Below, piece by piece: positions 33,871-42,865 of a stretch of 64,000 nucleotides of DNA. Position 1 is the stretch's first letter. Every line of letters starts with the position of its first letter. This stretch comes from CAWGET01 sp963821715 (GTDB lineage Bacteria > Bacteroidota > Ignavibacteria > Ignavibacteriales > Melioribacteraceae), in NCBI GenBank assembly GCA_963821715.1, contig CAWGET010000010.1, positions 372,001-436,000 on the forward strand. Direction: 5' to 3'. Both the position numbers and the translations under genes were made by a program. The notes under the pieces were generated by a model that ran no database searches, had not been told where the DNA came from, and saw only the letters and a program-made list of their open reading frames with translations.

Positions 33871-35748
33871 ATGTTAGAATTTGATGTAGTTGTCGTGGGC
33901 GGTGGGCACGCGGGAATAGAAGCGGCGGTGGCTTCCGCTAAAATGGGTTGCTCTGTTGCGCTTGTTACAATGGATAAGAACGCGATTGGCAGACTTTCGT
34001 GTAATCCTGCAATTGGCGGCAGCGCCAAGGGGCATTTAGTCCACGAAATTGACGCTCTCGGCGGTGTGATGGGGCTTATTGCGGATAAAAGTGGAATACA
34101 GTTCCGCACGCTTAATAAATCCAAGGGGCCGGCAGTTTGGGCGGGAAGAAGCCAGGCTGACAGGAGGCTTTACTCTAAAGAAGCGCTTAACGTCGTTGAA
34201 TCGGTCGAAAATATAAATATTATTGAAGACTCCATCATTGATTTAGCTGTAGAGAATGGAAAAATAACCGGAGCTAAAAGTTTAGCGGGAAATGAGATAA
34301 AGTGTAAATCGATTATTGTCTGTTCGGGCACATTTATGAACGGTTTAATGCATACAGGATTAAAATCCGTTAAAGGAGGAAGATTCGGCGAACAGCCTTC
34401 AGTTGGTTTAACTGAGTCTTTGGAAAATCTCGGATTTATGAGTGGAAGGCTTAAAACCGGAACTCCACCAAGATTAAAAAGCGAGACAATTGATTTTAGT
34501 GTATTGGAAGAACAGCCGGGCGATGAACTCCCGGAGCCTTTTTCAAGATTCACTAACCCGGAAGAATTTCCTTTTCTTCCTCAGGTGAGTTGTCATATCG
34601 CGCATACAGATGATTCGGTGCATAAAATCCTTCAAACCGGATTTGACGAATCACCAATGTTTACGGGGTTGATAAATGGCGTAGGACCTAGGTATTGTCC
34701 CTCTATCGAGGACAAAATTGTTCGCTTTTCTGACAAAAAGTCACACCAATTATTTTTGGAGCCGGAAGGCCTGGACGATAATTTGATTTACCTCAACGGA
34801 TTTTCGACTTCTCTTCCTGCTGATGTGCAGCTTAAAGCAATCAGAAATATAAAAGGGCTGGAAAACGCGGAAATGGCCCGTCCGGGATATGCCGTAGAGT
34901 ATGATTATTTTCCGCCTTACCAGGTTGAGCTTACTTTGGAAACAAAATTAGTAAAAGGGTTATACTTTGCCGGTCAAATAAACGGAACCTCCGGCTATGA
35001 AGAAGCCGCCGGACAGGGTTTGGTGGCAGGAATCAATGCCGCTTTAAAAATTCAAGGAAAAAAAGAGTTTGTTTTGAAACGGAGCGAAGCGTATATCGGT
35101 GTTCTAATCGATGATTTGGTTGGAAAATCAACAAATGAGCCGTATAGAATGTTTACCTCAAGGGCGGAACACCGTCTTTTGCTCCGACAAGACAACGCAG
35201 ACAGACGGTTGTTGAAATATGGATTTGAATTTGGTTTAATTCCGGAAGAATTTTATCGTGAATTGATCGAAAGAGAAGAACTTATTACTTCGAGTATAAA
35301 TGCCCTGAGAACAATCAGATTAAAACCGGAAAATATAAATCCCATTTTGGTTGAAAAAGGAACTACGGAAATCAATTCGCCCGAAACAATAGATAAACTT
35401 ATTAAAAGACCGAATATGGAACTTCATGTACTTCTCGATCTTTTAGAGCCAGATCAATTTTCAGAGAGAAATTCGCTGCTTTCAGATAAAAAGGCCTTGC
35501 GGCAGGTGGAAATTGAATTAAAATACGAAGGGTACATAACCAGACAGCAGGAATTGATTAATAAAATGGAAAAACTTGAGAGCGTGTCGATTCCACATCA
35601 GTTTGAATTTAATAAAATTCATGCCATTTCATCTGAAGGTAGAGAAAAGTTGACGAAGATAAAACCCCGTTCAATAGGTCAGGCTGCGCGTATTTCAGGG
35701 GTAACTCCTTCCGATATTTCAATTTTATTAGTATATTTGAGAAACTAA
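33871..35748 (+). CDS. mnmG: tRNA uridine-5-carboxymethylaminomethyl modification enzyme MnmG
   Basis: A 625-residue FAD protein, normal length. The dinucleotide motif GGGHAGIEAA lies near residues 9-18. The family signatures GPRYCPSIEDKIVRF and GQINGTSGYEEAAGQGL are present, and the C-terminal helical domain ends in the usual region (RSIGQAARISGVTPSDISILL). It acts with MnmE on tRNA wobble uridine. The parS pair lies upstream, and rsmG follows after 18 bases in the classic gidA-gidB order. Confidence 0.97.
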   Translation: MLEFDVVVVGGGHAGIEAAVASAKMGCSVALVTMDKNAIGRLSCNPAIGGSAKGHLVHEIDALGGVMGLIADKSGIQFRTLNKSKGPAVWAGRSQADRRLYSKEALNVVESVENINIIEDSIIDLAVENGKITGAKSLAGNEIKCKSIIVCSGTFMNGLMHTGLKSVKGGRFGEQPSVGLTESLENLGFMSGRLKTGTPPRLKSETIDFSVLEEQPGDELPEPFSRFTNPEEFPFLPQVSCHIAHTDDSVHKILQTGFDESPMFTGLINGVGPRYCPSIEDKIVRFSDKKSHQLFLEPEGLDDNLIYLNGFSTSLPADVQLKAIRNIKGLENAEMARPGYAVEYDYFPPYQVELTLETKLVKGLYFAGQINGTSGYEEAAGQGLVAGINAALKIQGKKEFVLKRSEAYIGVLIDDLVGKSTNEPYRMFTSRAEHRLLLRQDNADRRLLKYGFEFGLIPEEFYRELIEREELITSSINALRTIRLKPENINPILVEKGTTEINSPETIDKLIKRPNMELHVLLDLLEPDQFSERNSLLSDKKALRQVEIELKYEGYITRQQELINKMEKLESVSIPHQFEFNKIHAISSEGREKLTKIKPRSIGQAARISGVTPSDISILLVYLRN

Positions 35749-35766
35749 AATTTCAGAGGTTCTTTA

Positions 35767-36447
35767 TTGGATAGACAAGAAAAGTTCCTGCGGGAACTAA
35801 AAACATTTTTTTGGGAAAATAGTCTCGGATTAGATCTTTCCCAACTTGAACGACTTGCATACTTTGCGGAATTGATAGCGGAAAAGAATGATGAGGTAAA
35901 TTTAATATCGAGGAAAGATGTCGATAATCTAATCGAAAATCACGTCTTCGTTTCCTCTTTAATCGCCGATTATATTCCGGATAAATGCAATAAATTTTTA
36001 GATATCGGAACAGGGGGCGGATTTCCCGGAATACCACTTGCCATTAGCCGGCCGCTGTTGCGCGGAGTATTGGTGGATTCTACATCGAAAAAAATAAGCG
36101 CTGTTCAGGAGTTTATTGAAAAATTAAAACTCAGCAATGTTAAAGCCGAAAACCAGCGTGTGGAAAGCGAAGAATTTATAGAGCAGCACGCAAATTCTTT
36201 CGATCTTGTTGTAAGTAGAGCAACCGTCCCTATGATTATTCTTCTCCGCTATGCTCTTCCGTTAATTAAAGATAAAGCATATCTGATGGCGGTTAAAGGG
36301 GGAAATTTAAATGAAGAGATGATTAAAGCCGAAATGAAATATAAATCGTTCATTAAGAAATCTACGATATTTGAATTGGCTTATAAACCGACGAATGTAC
36401 GAAATGTTAAAAATAAAAAATTAATAATATACGAATTGAACAAGTGA
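35767..36447 (+). CDS. rsmG: 16S rRNA (guanine-N7) methyltransferase RsmG
   Basis: A 226-residue SAM-dependent methyltransferase that modifies the 530-loop guanine of 16S rRNA. The SAM motif is DIGTGGGFPGIPLAI. NLISRK and VSRATVPM are typical of the family. It starts with TTG at 35767, with AGAGG eight bases upstream and no better ATG. Its TGA overlaps the GTG start of murQ by three bases, so the two genes are coupled. Loss of RsmG is known to give low-level streptomycin resistance. Confidence 0.93.
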   Translation: MDRQEKFLRELKTFFWENSLGLDLSQLERLAYFAELIAEKNDEVNLISRKDVDNLIENHVFVSSLIADYIPDKCNKFLDIGTGGGFPGIPLAISRPLLRGVLVDSTSKKISAVQEFIEKLKLSNVKAENQRVESEEFIEQHANSFDLVVSRATVPMIILLRYALPLIKDKAYLMAVKGGNLNEEMIKAEMKYKSFIKKSTIFELAYKPTNVRNVKNKKLIIYELNK

Positions 36448-37364
36448 AAAAAGAAAAGAACGATTTATTTGATGAGATAAGCAAACTCGCTACGGAACAG
36501 CGTAATCCGAATTCAATGGATATTGATGCACGGCCGACGGCAGAAATTTTGAAGATCATAAATGATGAAGACAAAAAAGTACCGCTTGCCGTCGAAAATG
36601 AATTGCCTTATATTGAAAAAGCAGTAGAAGTTATTGTGAATGCTATTAAAAACGGCGGCCGGTTATTGTACTTCGGAGCGGGCACCAGCGGCCGACTCGG
36701 AGTTGTTGATGCATCTGAATGCCCGCCGACCTTCGGAACTCCCTACGGGCTTATAGACGGCTTTATTGCAGGAGGAAAGGAGGCAATGTTCCGCGCTCAG
36801 GAAGGAGCCGAGGATTACGAAGAGAACGGCGCTAAAGATGTAATCGGTGCCAGTGTAACTGATAAAGATGTTGTATGCGGAATCGCCGCGAGCAAAAGAA
36901 CTCCCTACGTTATCGGCGCGGTGAAAAAGGCGAAGGAGTTGGGCGCCACGACCTTATATGTTACAACAAATCCTCGAGAAAGTTTTGATATTGATGAAGT
37001 AGATATTGCAATGTGTCCTTATGTGGGTCCTGAAGTGATAATGGGTTCTACCCGAATGAAAAGTGGAACGGCTCAAAAATTAGTGTTGAATATGCTTACC
37101 ACTGCTGCAATGGTAAGACTTGGTAAAGTCTACGAAAATATGATGATCGACCTGCAGATGACGAACAAAAAGCTGGTTGAACGCTCTAAAAGAATAGTTA
37201 TGACAATTACCGGTTTATCTTACGATGAAGCAACAGATTATCTTGAAAAGGCCGATGGACACGTTAAAACAGCTCTGGTTATGATACTTGCGAATGTTTC
37301 AGCCGGGGAAGCAAAAGAAAGAATTAAAGAAGCGGATGGGTTTGTAAGGAAAGCAATTCAATAA
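36444..37364 (+). CDS. murQ: N-acetylmuramic acid 6-phosphate etherase
   Basis: A 306-residue SIS-domain enzyme that converts MurNAc-6-phosphate to GlcNAc-6-phosphate and lactate during peptidoglycan recycling. The signature GAGTSGRLGVVDASECPPTFG region (near residues 78-98) and GSTRMKSGTAQKLVLNM are clear. It starts with GTG overlapping the rsmG stop. The strong hairpin at 37429 follows. In this operon it sits behind tRNA and rRNA modification genes rather than other recycling genes. Confidence 0.95.
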   Translation: MKKEKNDLFDEISKLATEQRNPNSMDIDARPTAEILKIINDEDKKVPLAVENELPYIEKAVEVIVNAIKNGGRLLYFGAGTSGRLGVVDASECPPTFGTPYGLIDGFIAGGKEAMFRAQEGAEDYEENGAKDVIGASVTDKDVVCGIAASKRTPYVIGAVKKAKELGATTLYVTTNPRESFDIDEVDIAMCPYVGPEVIMGSTRMKSGTAQKLVLNMLTTAAMVRLGKVYENMMIDLQMTNKKLVERSKRIVMTITGLSYDEATDYLEKADGHVKTALVMILANVSAGEAKERIKEADGFVRKAIQ

Positions 37365-37727
37365 TTATCAATAGATTTTTCCACTCCTCTTAATTTTACT
37401 TAAAATAGATTTTATTTGTTTTTGCAATTGAAGTGACATTCTCCGGAACGTCACTTCATGTTTTTATGAGCGAAAATGAAAATTGCTAATGACAAAAATA
37501 TACACTTCAAACTATGGCGCTTCCTTGTATCGTTTGTAAATATTCAAAACTTTTTCTTTTGAATAATATTTATACTCTCCGGAATGAAACAGCTTTATTT
37601 CTTTCATTTTTGTTAATGAAGGTTAGCTGAATGAGATATTAAGACTATAAATATATTATTAAAAATATATTTGATAAGAAGCAAATAAGATACTAAATTA
37701 CAGTTAAGGTAAAAAAGGAGCGTAAAT
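37365..37727. other. Intergenic region after murQ
   Basis: A 363-base A+T-rich gap with the terminator at 37429-37464. The rest (37465-37727) shows no gene. It presumably contains the promoter of the PadR-like gene, whose ATG is preceded by AAAAAGGAG. Confidence 0.6.
37429..37464 (+). terminator. Strong rho-independent terminator after murQ
   Basis: TGAAGTGAC (37429-37437) and GTCACTTCA (37450-37458) form a perfect 9-bp stem with a 12-base loop, followed by TGTTTTT. It probably ends the mnmG-rsmG-murQ transcript. Confidence 0.85.
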
Positions 37728-38285
37728 ATGCTTTCTAAGCTGGCAGCTATAATTTTGGGAGTTTTATCCGAAGGACCTCAGGCTCCTGAAGAGATTTCAG
37801 AAGTTTTGAAAAGGATAGATTCAAAAAGACTTTTTTCAGTTTCCGACTCTGCGATTTTCCGTACGCTTAAACAGATGCGGAAAGAGGGTTTGATATCGAC
37901 CCCGGAATCAAAAAAGACTGTATCGCAAAAAAAGCATCAAATCACCAAACAGGGAGAAGAAGAACTAAATTCAATAATTCCGCTGTTTTTGGATAATGAG
38001 ACGCTTGATCCGTTTGAGTTCGATGTTGCGATCCTTTTGCTATATAAACTTGGAAAACAAAAAAGTATAAATAAATTAAGAGGAAAGCACGCCGAACTCG
38101 AGAATCGTTTTTACGACATTAAAAAGGAAATTTTAAAGGCTAATCAAACAACGGCACCCACTGCAACAAGCGCAATATTAAAACATCGGCTGCATCTGAT
38201 TGAAGCGAAAATTCAAACAATAAAAGAATTAATAAAAGAAGTAAATACAGGAAACATAAGTAGCACAAAATCCCCCTTTAAATAA
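37728..38285 (+). CDS. PadR-like transcriptional regulator
   Basis: A 185-residue protein. The N-terminal winged helix-turn-helix is about residues 5-85, with SDSAIFRTLKQMRKEGLIS, which resembles PadR recognition helices, and LTxxG-like ITKQGEEEL. The C-terminal part (about 95-170) is helical and charged and could form the dimerisation coiled coil. The effector and targets are unknown. It lies directly before the YCII-like and lipoprotein genes and may control them. Confidence 0.78.
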   Translation: MLSKLAAIILGVLSEGPQAPEEISEVLKRIDSKRLFSVSDSAIFRTLKQMRKEGLISTPESKKTVSQKKHQITKQGEEELNSIIPLFLDNETLDPFEFDVAILLLYKLGKQKSINKLRGKHAELENRFYDIKKEILKANQTTAPTATSAILKHRLHLIEAKIQTIKELIKEVNTGNISSTKSPFK

Positions 38286-38333
38286 TAAAAAAATTTATCA
38301 ACTAAATAAAAATACTAACAGAAAGCACCTCAA

Positions 38334-38723
38334 ATGAAATGGAAACTATCTTTACTTACACTGCTTTTCATGCTTGCTTCTTTTAACTTGCACGCTCAAA
38401 AACAGGACAAAGAGTATATATATGTATTAAAGTTAAGTCCCGAATTTTACAACCCGGACAACTGGACTGAAAGAGAGAACAATATTGTGCAAGATCATTT
38501 TAATAGATTGAAAAAAATGCTTGAGGAGGGAAGTCTGGTTTTAGCGGGGAGAACTTTGAACACCGATGATGATGGATTCGGGATAGTAATATTTAATGCT
38601 GCGTCGGATGAAGAAGCGGAAAGAATCGCCGAAAGCGATCCGGCGGTAAAAGCGGGAATTATGAGCGCTCAGGTTTTTCCGTATAGAACAGCGTTAATAA
38701 AAAATTCTAAAAAGGATAAGTAA
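38334..38723 (+). CDS. Exported YCII-related protein
   Basis: A 129-residue protein with a signal peptide (about 1-21, ending LHAQ) and a YCII-like alpha/beta domain. The segment HFNRLKKMLEEGSLVLAGRT and the later AERIAESDPAVKAGIMSAQVFPY match the family. Members of this ferredoxin-like fold are usually cytoplasmic, so the signal peptide is notable. Function is unknown. The stop is directly followed by the ATG of the lipoprotein gene. Confidence 0.82.
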   Translation: MKWKLSLLTLLFMLASFNLHAQKQDKEYIYVLKLSPEFYNPDNWTERENNIVQDHFNRLKKMLEEGSLVLAGRTLNTDDDGFGIVIFNAASDEEAERIAESDPAVKAGIMSAQVFPYRTALIKNSKKDK

Positions 38724-39359
38724 ATGAAAAATTTAGTTCTACTGATTCTGCTTACCGGGTTATTCTTTTCTTCCTGTACAAAAGAATACAGGCATCCGAA
38801 CGAAATAAACTTGGGAGATACCACAGCCGTATACAATTTGGTCGAACCAACCGCTACGCTTTACGAAGTACTTCAAAAAGATGTAGGCATTGACGAAACC
38901 CGCGATCATTTTTATGAGAAGATTTATTTGGTAGATTCCAGTATTGTTAAGATTGAAGTTTATGACGACGATAACGAACTTTACGACGATTCGAATTATT
39001 TTGCCGTTAAAAAATATTCTTATGATGATTTCGGAAGAGTAAAATTTGTAAAATATTACAATAAAGACGGCGAAAGGGCGGAAGATAACTTCGGTAATTA
39101 TTGGCTGATTGAATATATTTACGACGATGAAGGAAGAATAATTTTAGAGCTTTACAGAGATAAAAACTTTGATCTGGTGAAAGTCCCCAGAAATGCAAGC
39201 GGAAAAATTGCAGAGAAAGATTTCATCGCACCTGTTTTGGCGTATTCGTATGAAGACAAAGACAGCTTGCTGATTAAAGCGTTCGATGAAAATTTTAATC
39301 TGCTTAAGGAAGAATACGGCTCCCGTCCCTGTATCCCGTTCATCGACTGCGGGGAATAA
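38724..39359 (+). CDS. Lipoprotein of unknown function, YD-repeat-like
   Basis: A 211-residue lipoprotein (lipobox FFSSC, Cys18). The middle has KYSYDDFGRVKFVKYYNKDG and EYIYDDEGRIILELYRD, which resemble degenerate YD/RHS repeats. It starts at the base after the YCII gene stop, so the two are coupled. No enzymatic motif is visible. It is probably periplasmic or surface-exposed. Confidence 0.7.
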   Translation: MKNLVLLILLTGLFFSSCTKEYRHPNEINLGDTTAVYNLVEPTATLYEVLQKDVGIDETRDHFYEKIYLVDSSIVKIEVYDDDNELYDDSNYFAVKKYSYDDFGRVKFVKYYNKDGERAEDNFGNYWLIEYIYDDEGRIILELYRDKNFDLVKVPRNASGKIAEKDFIAPVLAYSYEDKDSLLIKAFDENFNLLKEEYGSRPCIPFIDCGE

Positions 39360-39369
39360 AATATAGTTC

Positions 39370-41775
39370 TTAAAGAAGAAATGTATTTATTCCGAAAACG
39401 AAATTATTATTACCGCGATGATTTAGCTTCCAGGTGAATTCAAAAGAAACGGGAAGAAGCGTCTGGCCAAGGCTGAAGCCCAATTCATAAAAAGGATTTT
39501 TGAATTCATCATAACCTACCGGCAGAATCCTTTTGCTATCATTAGAAATTTTTAAATAAGCCGCGTTAAGATGAACGCCGAGCAACAGCTGCATATCTTC
39601 AACAACCGGGATATTCAAAAGGCGGAATAACTCGTCGTTAAAATTGTGTTCGAGGTTCAGGGTAATTACTTCATCGCCGAAATATTCACCGATTCTTAAA
39701 GTTCGAAACGAAAAATCTTTTGCGCCGGAGCTGATATTTCCCGGCAGCGCATACATCATCTGAAAGGGGATGCTTCCTTTTCCGTAAATTCCTTTTAAGC
39801 TGTAATCAAGCTGTGCGGATTTAAAAGAATTAATGGTTCCGAATAGATTCAAATTGTAAATATCAAAATTTAAATCGCTGTTAAAATTTTTGTTGGATGA
39901 AAAAATATTTCCTTCCAGAATAAAATAAGACGACGATCCGGAAAATCTTCTTCTAAAAAATCCATCTTCGATATAATTTCTCAAATCGATTTTAAAGCCG
40001 AATTCCGCTCCCGCGATTTTCGAATCGTAAACCGGTTTATTATAAAATTTTTCATCTTTGTCGAAAACAGAAAAATCAGTATTCACTTTTGCGGTCTCGT
40101 CAACTCTGTAAAGCGCACCGGCGTTTAATTCGATTTCCGGAATTACTTCGGATGATGCTTTAGCTTCAACGCCTTTTGAATAATAATAATTGCGGAAATC
40201 ATTTTTGTTGAGTAGCGATAAAAATGTTGAAGTGAATTGATTGTAATTAATCGATTCGCCGAAAAGATCCCGCAAATCGTTGAAAACATTAATCGAAAGA
40301 GACGCAGTTCGATAATCGCCAAATAAATATTTAGCAAACACATCATACTTGAATTTTTCGTCTCCAAATCCGTATTGAAATTCAGCTGAGCTTTCAAATC
40401 TTTTATCTTCCGAGTCATCATAGCCTATAAAAAAATCGAGCGCGTTGCCTTCTACTTTATTAAAATGATACAAGCCGAGCGGTCCGCTTATTTCAAAATC
40501 GTTTCCTAAATCTAATTCCGAAGAAAGAAGAGAAAACCGGTCTCCGAAAGATCTTGGAATAGACTTCAAACTATCAATTCTTTCGTATGCGAGATTTTCT
40601 TCTATCGAGTTAGGAATCGACTGCGTGTTTAACCAATAATCATTGGATTTTTTATCCGCTTCCGGTAAAACGGTTACAACCGCTTTATCAAAAAACGAGT
40701 CTGATATTTCCGTATTAATTTTATAATCATACAAAACCGTATTGAATTCAAGTCCGAATTTCAAAAGTCCCAGCGCATTACCGTCAGCAAACACTCTGTA
40801 ATCGATCGGCATATATATTCCGTTTTCATATTCGAGATATTGCTGAAAGAGTGCTACCTTCTGAAATATTCCGCCGGGCATCGCGGCGCCGTTCAGTTCC
40901 AAATCGGCGCGGACGAGATCGTAGTCCGGTTCCTTGATGTAGATGCGCCCGAATAGTCCGGGCTCGGAAGCATCTTCAGGAGCAAAATAAATTTGAAAGA
41001 TCTGCTCGTCGTCAATTGCAAGTTGGTTTTCGATGTAATAGTAATAAAAATTTAAAGCTCCATCGGAAATCGGCGATAAAATCGGTCTTCCGAAAAAATC
41101 TATTTTGTCATCGTAAAAATTTTGGACTGCTCTTCCGCCGGTTAAAATATTTATTTGCGAAGGAATATTAGCCGTCTGTTTTCGCGCGATAATTTCTTCC
41201 TTATATTTATCCGGCTTTTTAAAATAGCCTTTGCTTACGTTTTCTATTATTCCGGTAATTTTTAATTGCGCGGTATCTTTACCGCCAACACTCAGCGATA
41301 TTGAATTTTCGCCTGTCCCGATCTCTTTTGTTGTTTTAAATATTCCTTTTGTATATGCTTGAAAAATATAACTGGTCAGTTTTTGTGCGCGCCACTTCTT
41401 CCTTTCGATTGCCTTGCGGATAATATCAAGTGCAGGATTTTCCCCTGGTACGATTGTAATTTCCGGCAGTCCGATCTCTGCGTTTTCTAAAATAAAATTG
41501 ATCGTTTTATCGGATGACAAATTTACTTCTGCGGTATCAGTTTTAAAACCGATGTAGGAGGCGATCAACTTGTACTTTCCTTCAGGCAACTTTATTTCAT
41601 ATTTCCCTTCGATGTTGGAAGAAGTTCCGAGGGTAGTATTTGCGATCTGAATATTGGCAAAACTAAGCGGTTGCATTCCGGCGGCGCTTAAAATATTTCC
41701 GGTTACCGAAAACTGCTGCGCTGAAATTACCTGATTGAAAACAAAAATGATCGAAAGAATTTTAATTATCTTCAT
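39370..41775 (-). CDS. Outer membrane protein with carboxypeptidase-like regulatory domain and DUF5686
   Basis: An 801-residue protein with a signal peptide. The N-terminal CarboxypepD_reg-like beta domain (about 20-110) contains GMQPLSFANIQIANTTLGTSSN and GKYKLIASYIGF. It is followed by LDIIRKAIERKKWRAQ, typical of DUF5686 proteins of Bacteroidota. The rest is rich in alternating hydrophobic strands and predicts a large beta-barrel with the plug-like front domain. It is related to TonB-dependent proteins but has no clear TonB box. Function is unknown. Confidence 0.83.
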   Translation of the reverse strand: MKIIKILSIIFVFNQVISAQQFSVTGNILSAAGMQPLSFANIQIANTTLGTSSNIEGKYEIKLPEGKYKLIASYIGFKTDTAEVNLSSDKTINFILENAEIGLPEITIVPGENPALDIIRKAIERKKWRAQKLTSYIFQAYTKGIFKTTKEIGTGENSISLSVGGKDTAQLKITGIIENVSKGYFKKPDKYKEEIIARKQTANIPSQINILTGGRAVQNFYDDKIDFFGRPILSPISDGALNFYYYYIENQLAIDDEQIFQIYFAPEDASEPGLFGRIYIKEPDYDLVRADLELNGAAMPGGIFQKVALFQQYLEYENGIYMPIDYRVFADGNALGLLKFGLEFNTVLYDYKINTEISDSFFDKAVVTVLPEADKKSNDYWLNTQSIPNSIEENLAYERIDSLKSIPRSFGDRFSLLSSELDLGNDFEISGPLGLYHFNKVEGNALDFFIGYDDSEDKRFESSAEFQYGFGDEKFKYDVFAKYLFGDYRTASLSINVFNDLRDLFGESINYNQFTSTFLSLLNKNDFRNYYYSKGVEAKASSEVIPEIELNAGALYRVDETAKVNTDFSVFDKDEKFYNKPVYDSKIAGAEFGFKIDLRNYIEDGFFRRRFSGSSSYFILEGNIFSSNKNFNSDLNFDIYNLNLFGTINSFKSAQLDYSLKGIYGKGSIPFQMMYALPGNISSGAKDFSFRTLRIGEYFGDEVITLNLEHNFNDELFRLLNIPVVEDMQLLLGVHLNAAYLKISNDSKRILPVGYDEFKNPFYELGFSLGQTLLPVSFEFTWKLNHRGNNNFVFGINTFLL

Positions 41776-41879
41776 ATAATTTTTCTTGATGATGGAACGT
41801 TATCTTTTTATTATTAATAGAGCTGAACTTTATAAGGCAAAATTTGTTTATCAATATAAATAAATGACGGAAAAATTGT

Positions 41880-42791
41880 ATGGCAAAGGTAGTAATTACA
41901 GGCGCTACAGGATTGATTGGAGAGCGGATAGCGAGAAAATTTAACGAGCGCGGAGATGAAGTTACTGTTTTTACCCGATCACCTCAGAAAGGAAAAGAAG
42001 CGCTTCCCTTTTTAAAAAACTTTGTAAAATGGGATTACAATAAACCTGATGAATGGAAGGACGAGCTGGAAGGCAAGACGGCGGTTATTCATCTTGCCGG
42101 AAAGAATTTGATGAAACAGCGCTGGAATGACAAACACAAAAAAGAAGTTTATCACAGCAGAATTGACAGTACGCAGGCATTGGTAGAAGCGATGAAAGAT
42201 ACGACGAAAAAACCGGAAGTATTTATTTCAGCTTCTGCTGTCGGATATTACGGATCTTCAGAAGCGGAAGTTATGGAAGAATCAAATCCGGGAAATGACT
42301 TTTTAGCACGGCTGTGCGTAGACTGGGAAAACGAAGCCGCGAAAGTTAAGGAGTTAGGAGTTCGTCACGCGGCAATAAGAACATCAAATGTTTTAAGTAC
42401 GGAAGACGGCGCGCTTGCAAAAATGATGATCCCGTTTAATTTTTTTGTGGGAGGAACTTTGGGCAGCGGAAAGCAGTGGTTTCCGTGGATACATATTGAG
42501 GATATGGCCGATCTTTACATATTTACGCTTGATAATAAAAAAGTGGAAGGAGCATTGAACGGCGGAACTCCAAATCCGGTAAGAATGCAGGAATTTACCG
42601 ATACACTCGGTGAAGTTATGCGTCGTCCATCTTTCTTCAAAGTTCCGAAACCGGCTTTAGAAATAGTTTTGGGCGAAGGCGCTGAAGCATTAACTTCGGG
42701 AGCAAAAGTAATTCCGAAACGGACAATGGAATTAGGATTTAATTTCAAATTTCCAGAATTAAAACCTGCTTTGGAGGATTTGATTAGATAA
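41880..42791 (+). CDS. TIGR01777-family SDR protein (YfcH-like)
   Basis: A 303-residue atypical SDR protein. The NAD(P) motif is TGATGLIGERIARKF (residues 7-21). SASAVGYYGSSEAEV is the family-specific middle segment, and the C-terminal DUF1731-like part includes VPKPALEIVLGEGAEALTSG. Relatives are E. coli YfcH and the plant division-linked GC1/SulA homologue. The substrate is unknown. A terminator-like hairpin lies between it and the convergent pilin-like genes. Confidence 0.87.
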   Translation: MAKVVITGATGLIGERIARKFNERGDEVTVFTRSPQKGKEALPFLKNFVKWDYNKPDEWKDELEGKTAVIHLAGKNLMKQRWNDKHKKEVYHSRIDSTQALVEAMKDTTKKPEVFISASAVGYYGSSEAEVMEESNPGNDFLARLCVDWENEAAKVKELGVRHAAIRTSNVLSTEDGALAKMMIPFNFFVGGTLGSGKQWFPWIHIEDMADLYIFTLDNKKVEGALNGGTPNPVRMQEFTDTLGEVMRRPSFFKVPKPALEIVLGEGAEALTSGAKVIPKRTMELGFNFKFPELKPALEDLIR

Positions 42792-42817
42792 TTGTTCTTT
42801 TACGGATTATTTTAATT

Positions 42818-42843
42818 CAGGGACAAGCAAACGCTTATCCCTG
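42818..42843. terminator. Bidirectional terminator candidate between convergent genes
   Basis: CAGGGA-C-AAGC and GCTT-A-TCCCTG form an 11-bp stem with one mismatch and a short loop. A+T-rich runs lie on both sides. It sits between the SDR gene (plus) and the pilin-like operon end (minus). Confidence 0.6.
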
Positions 42844-42865
42844 TAAATAATTTTTAAGATGAGTT

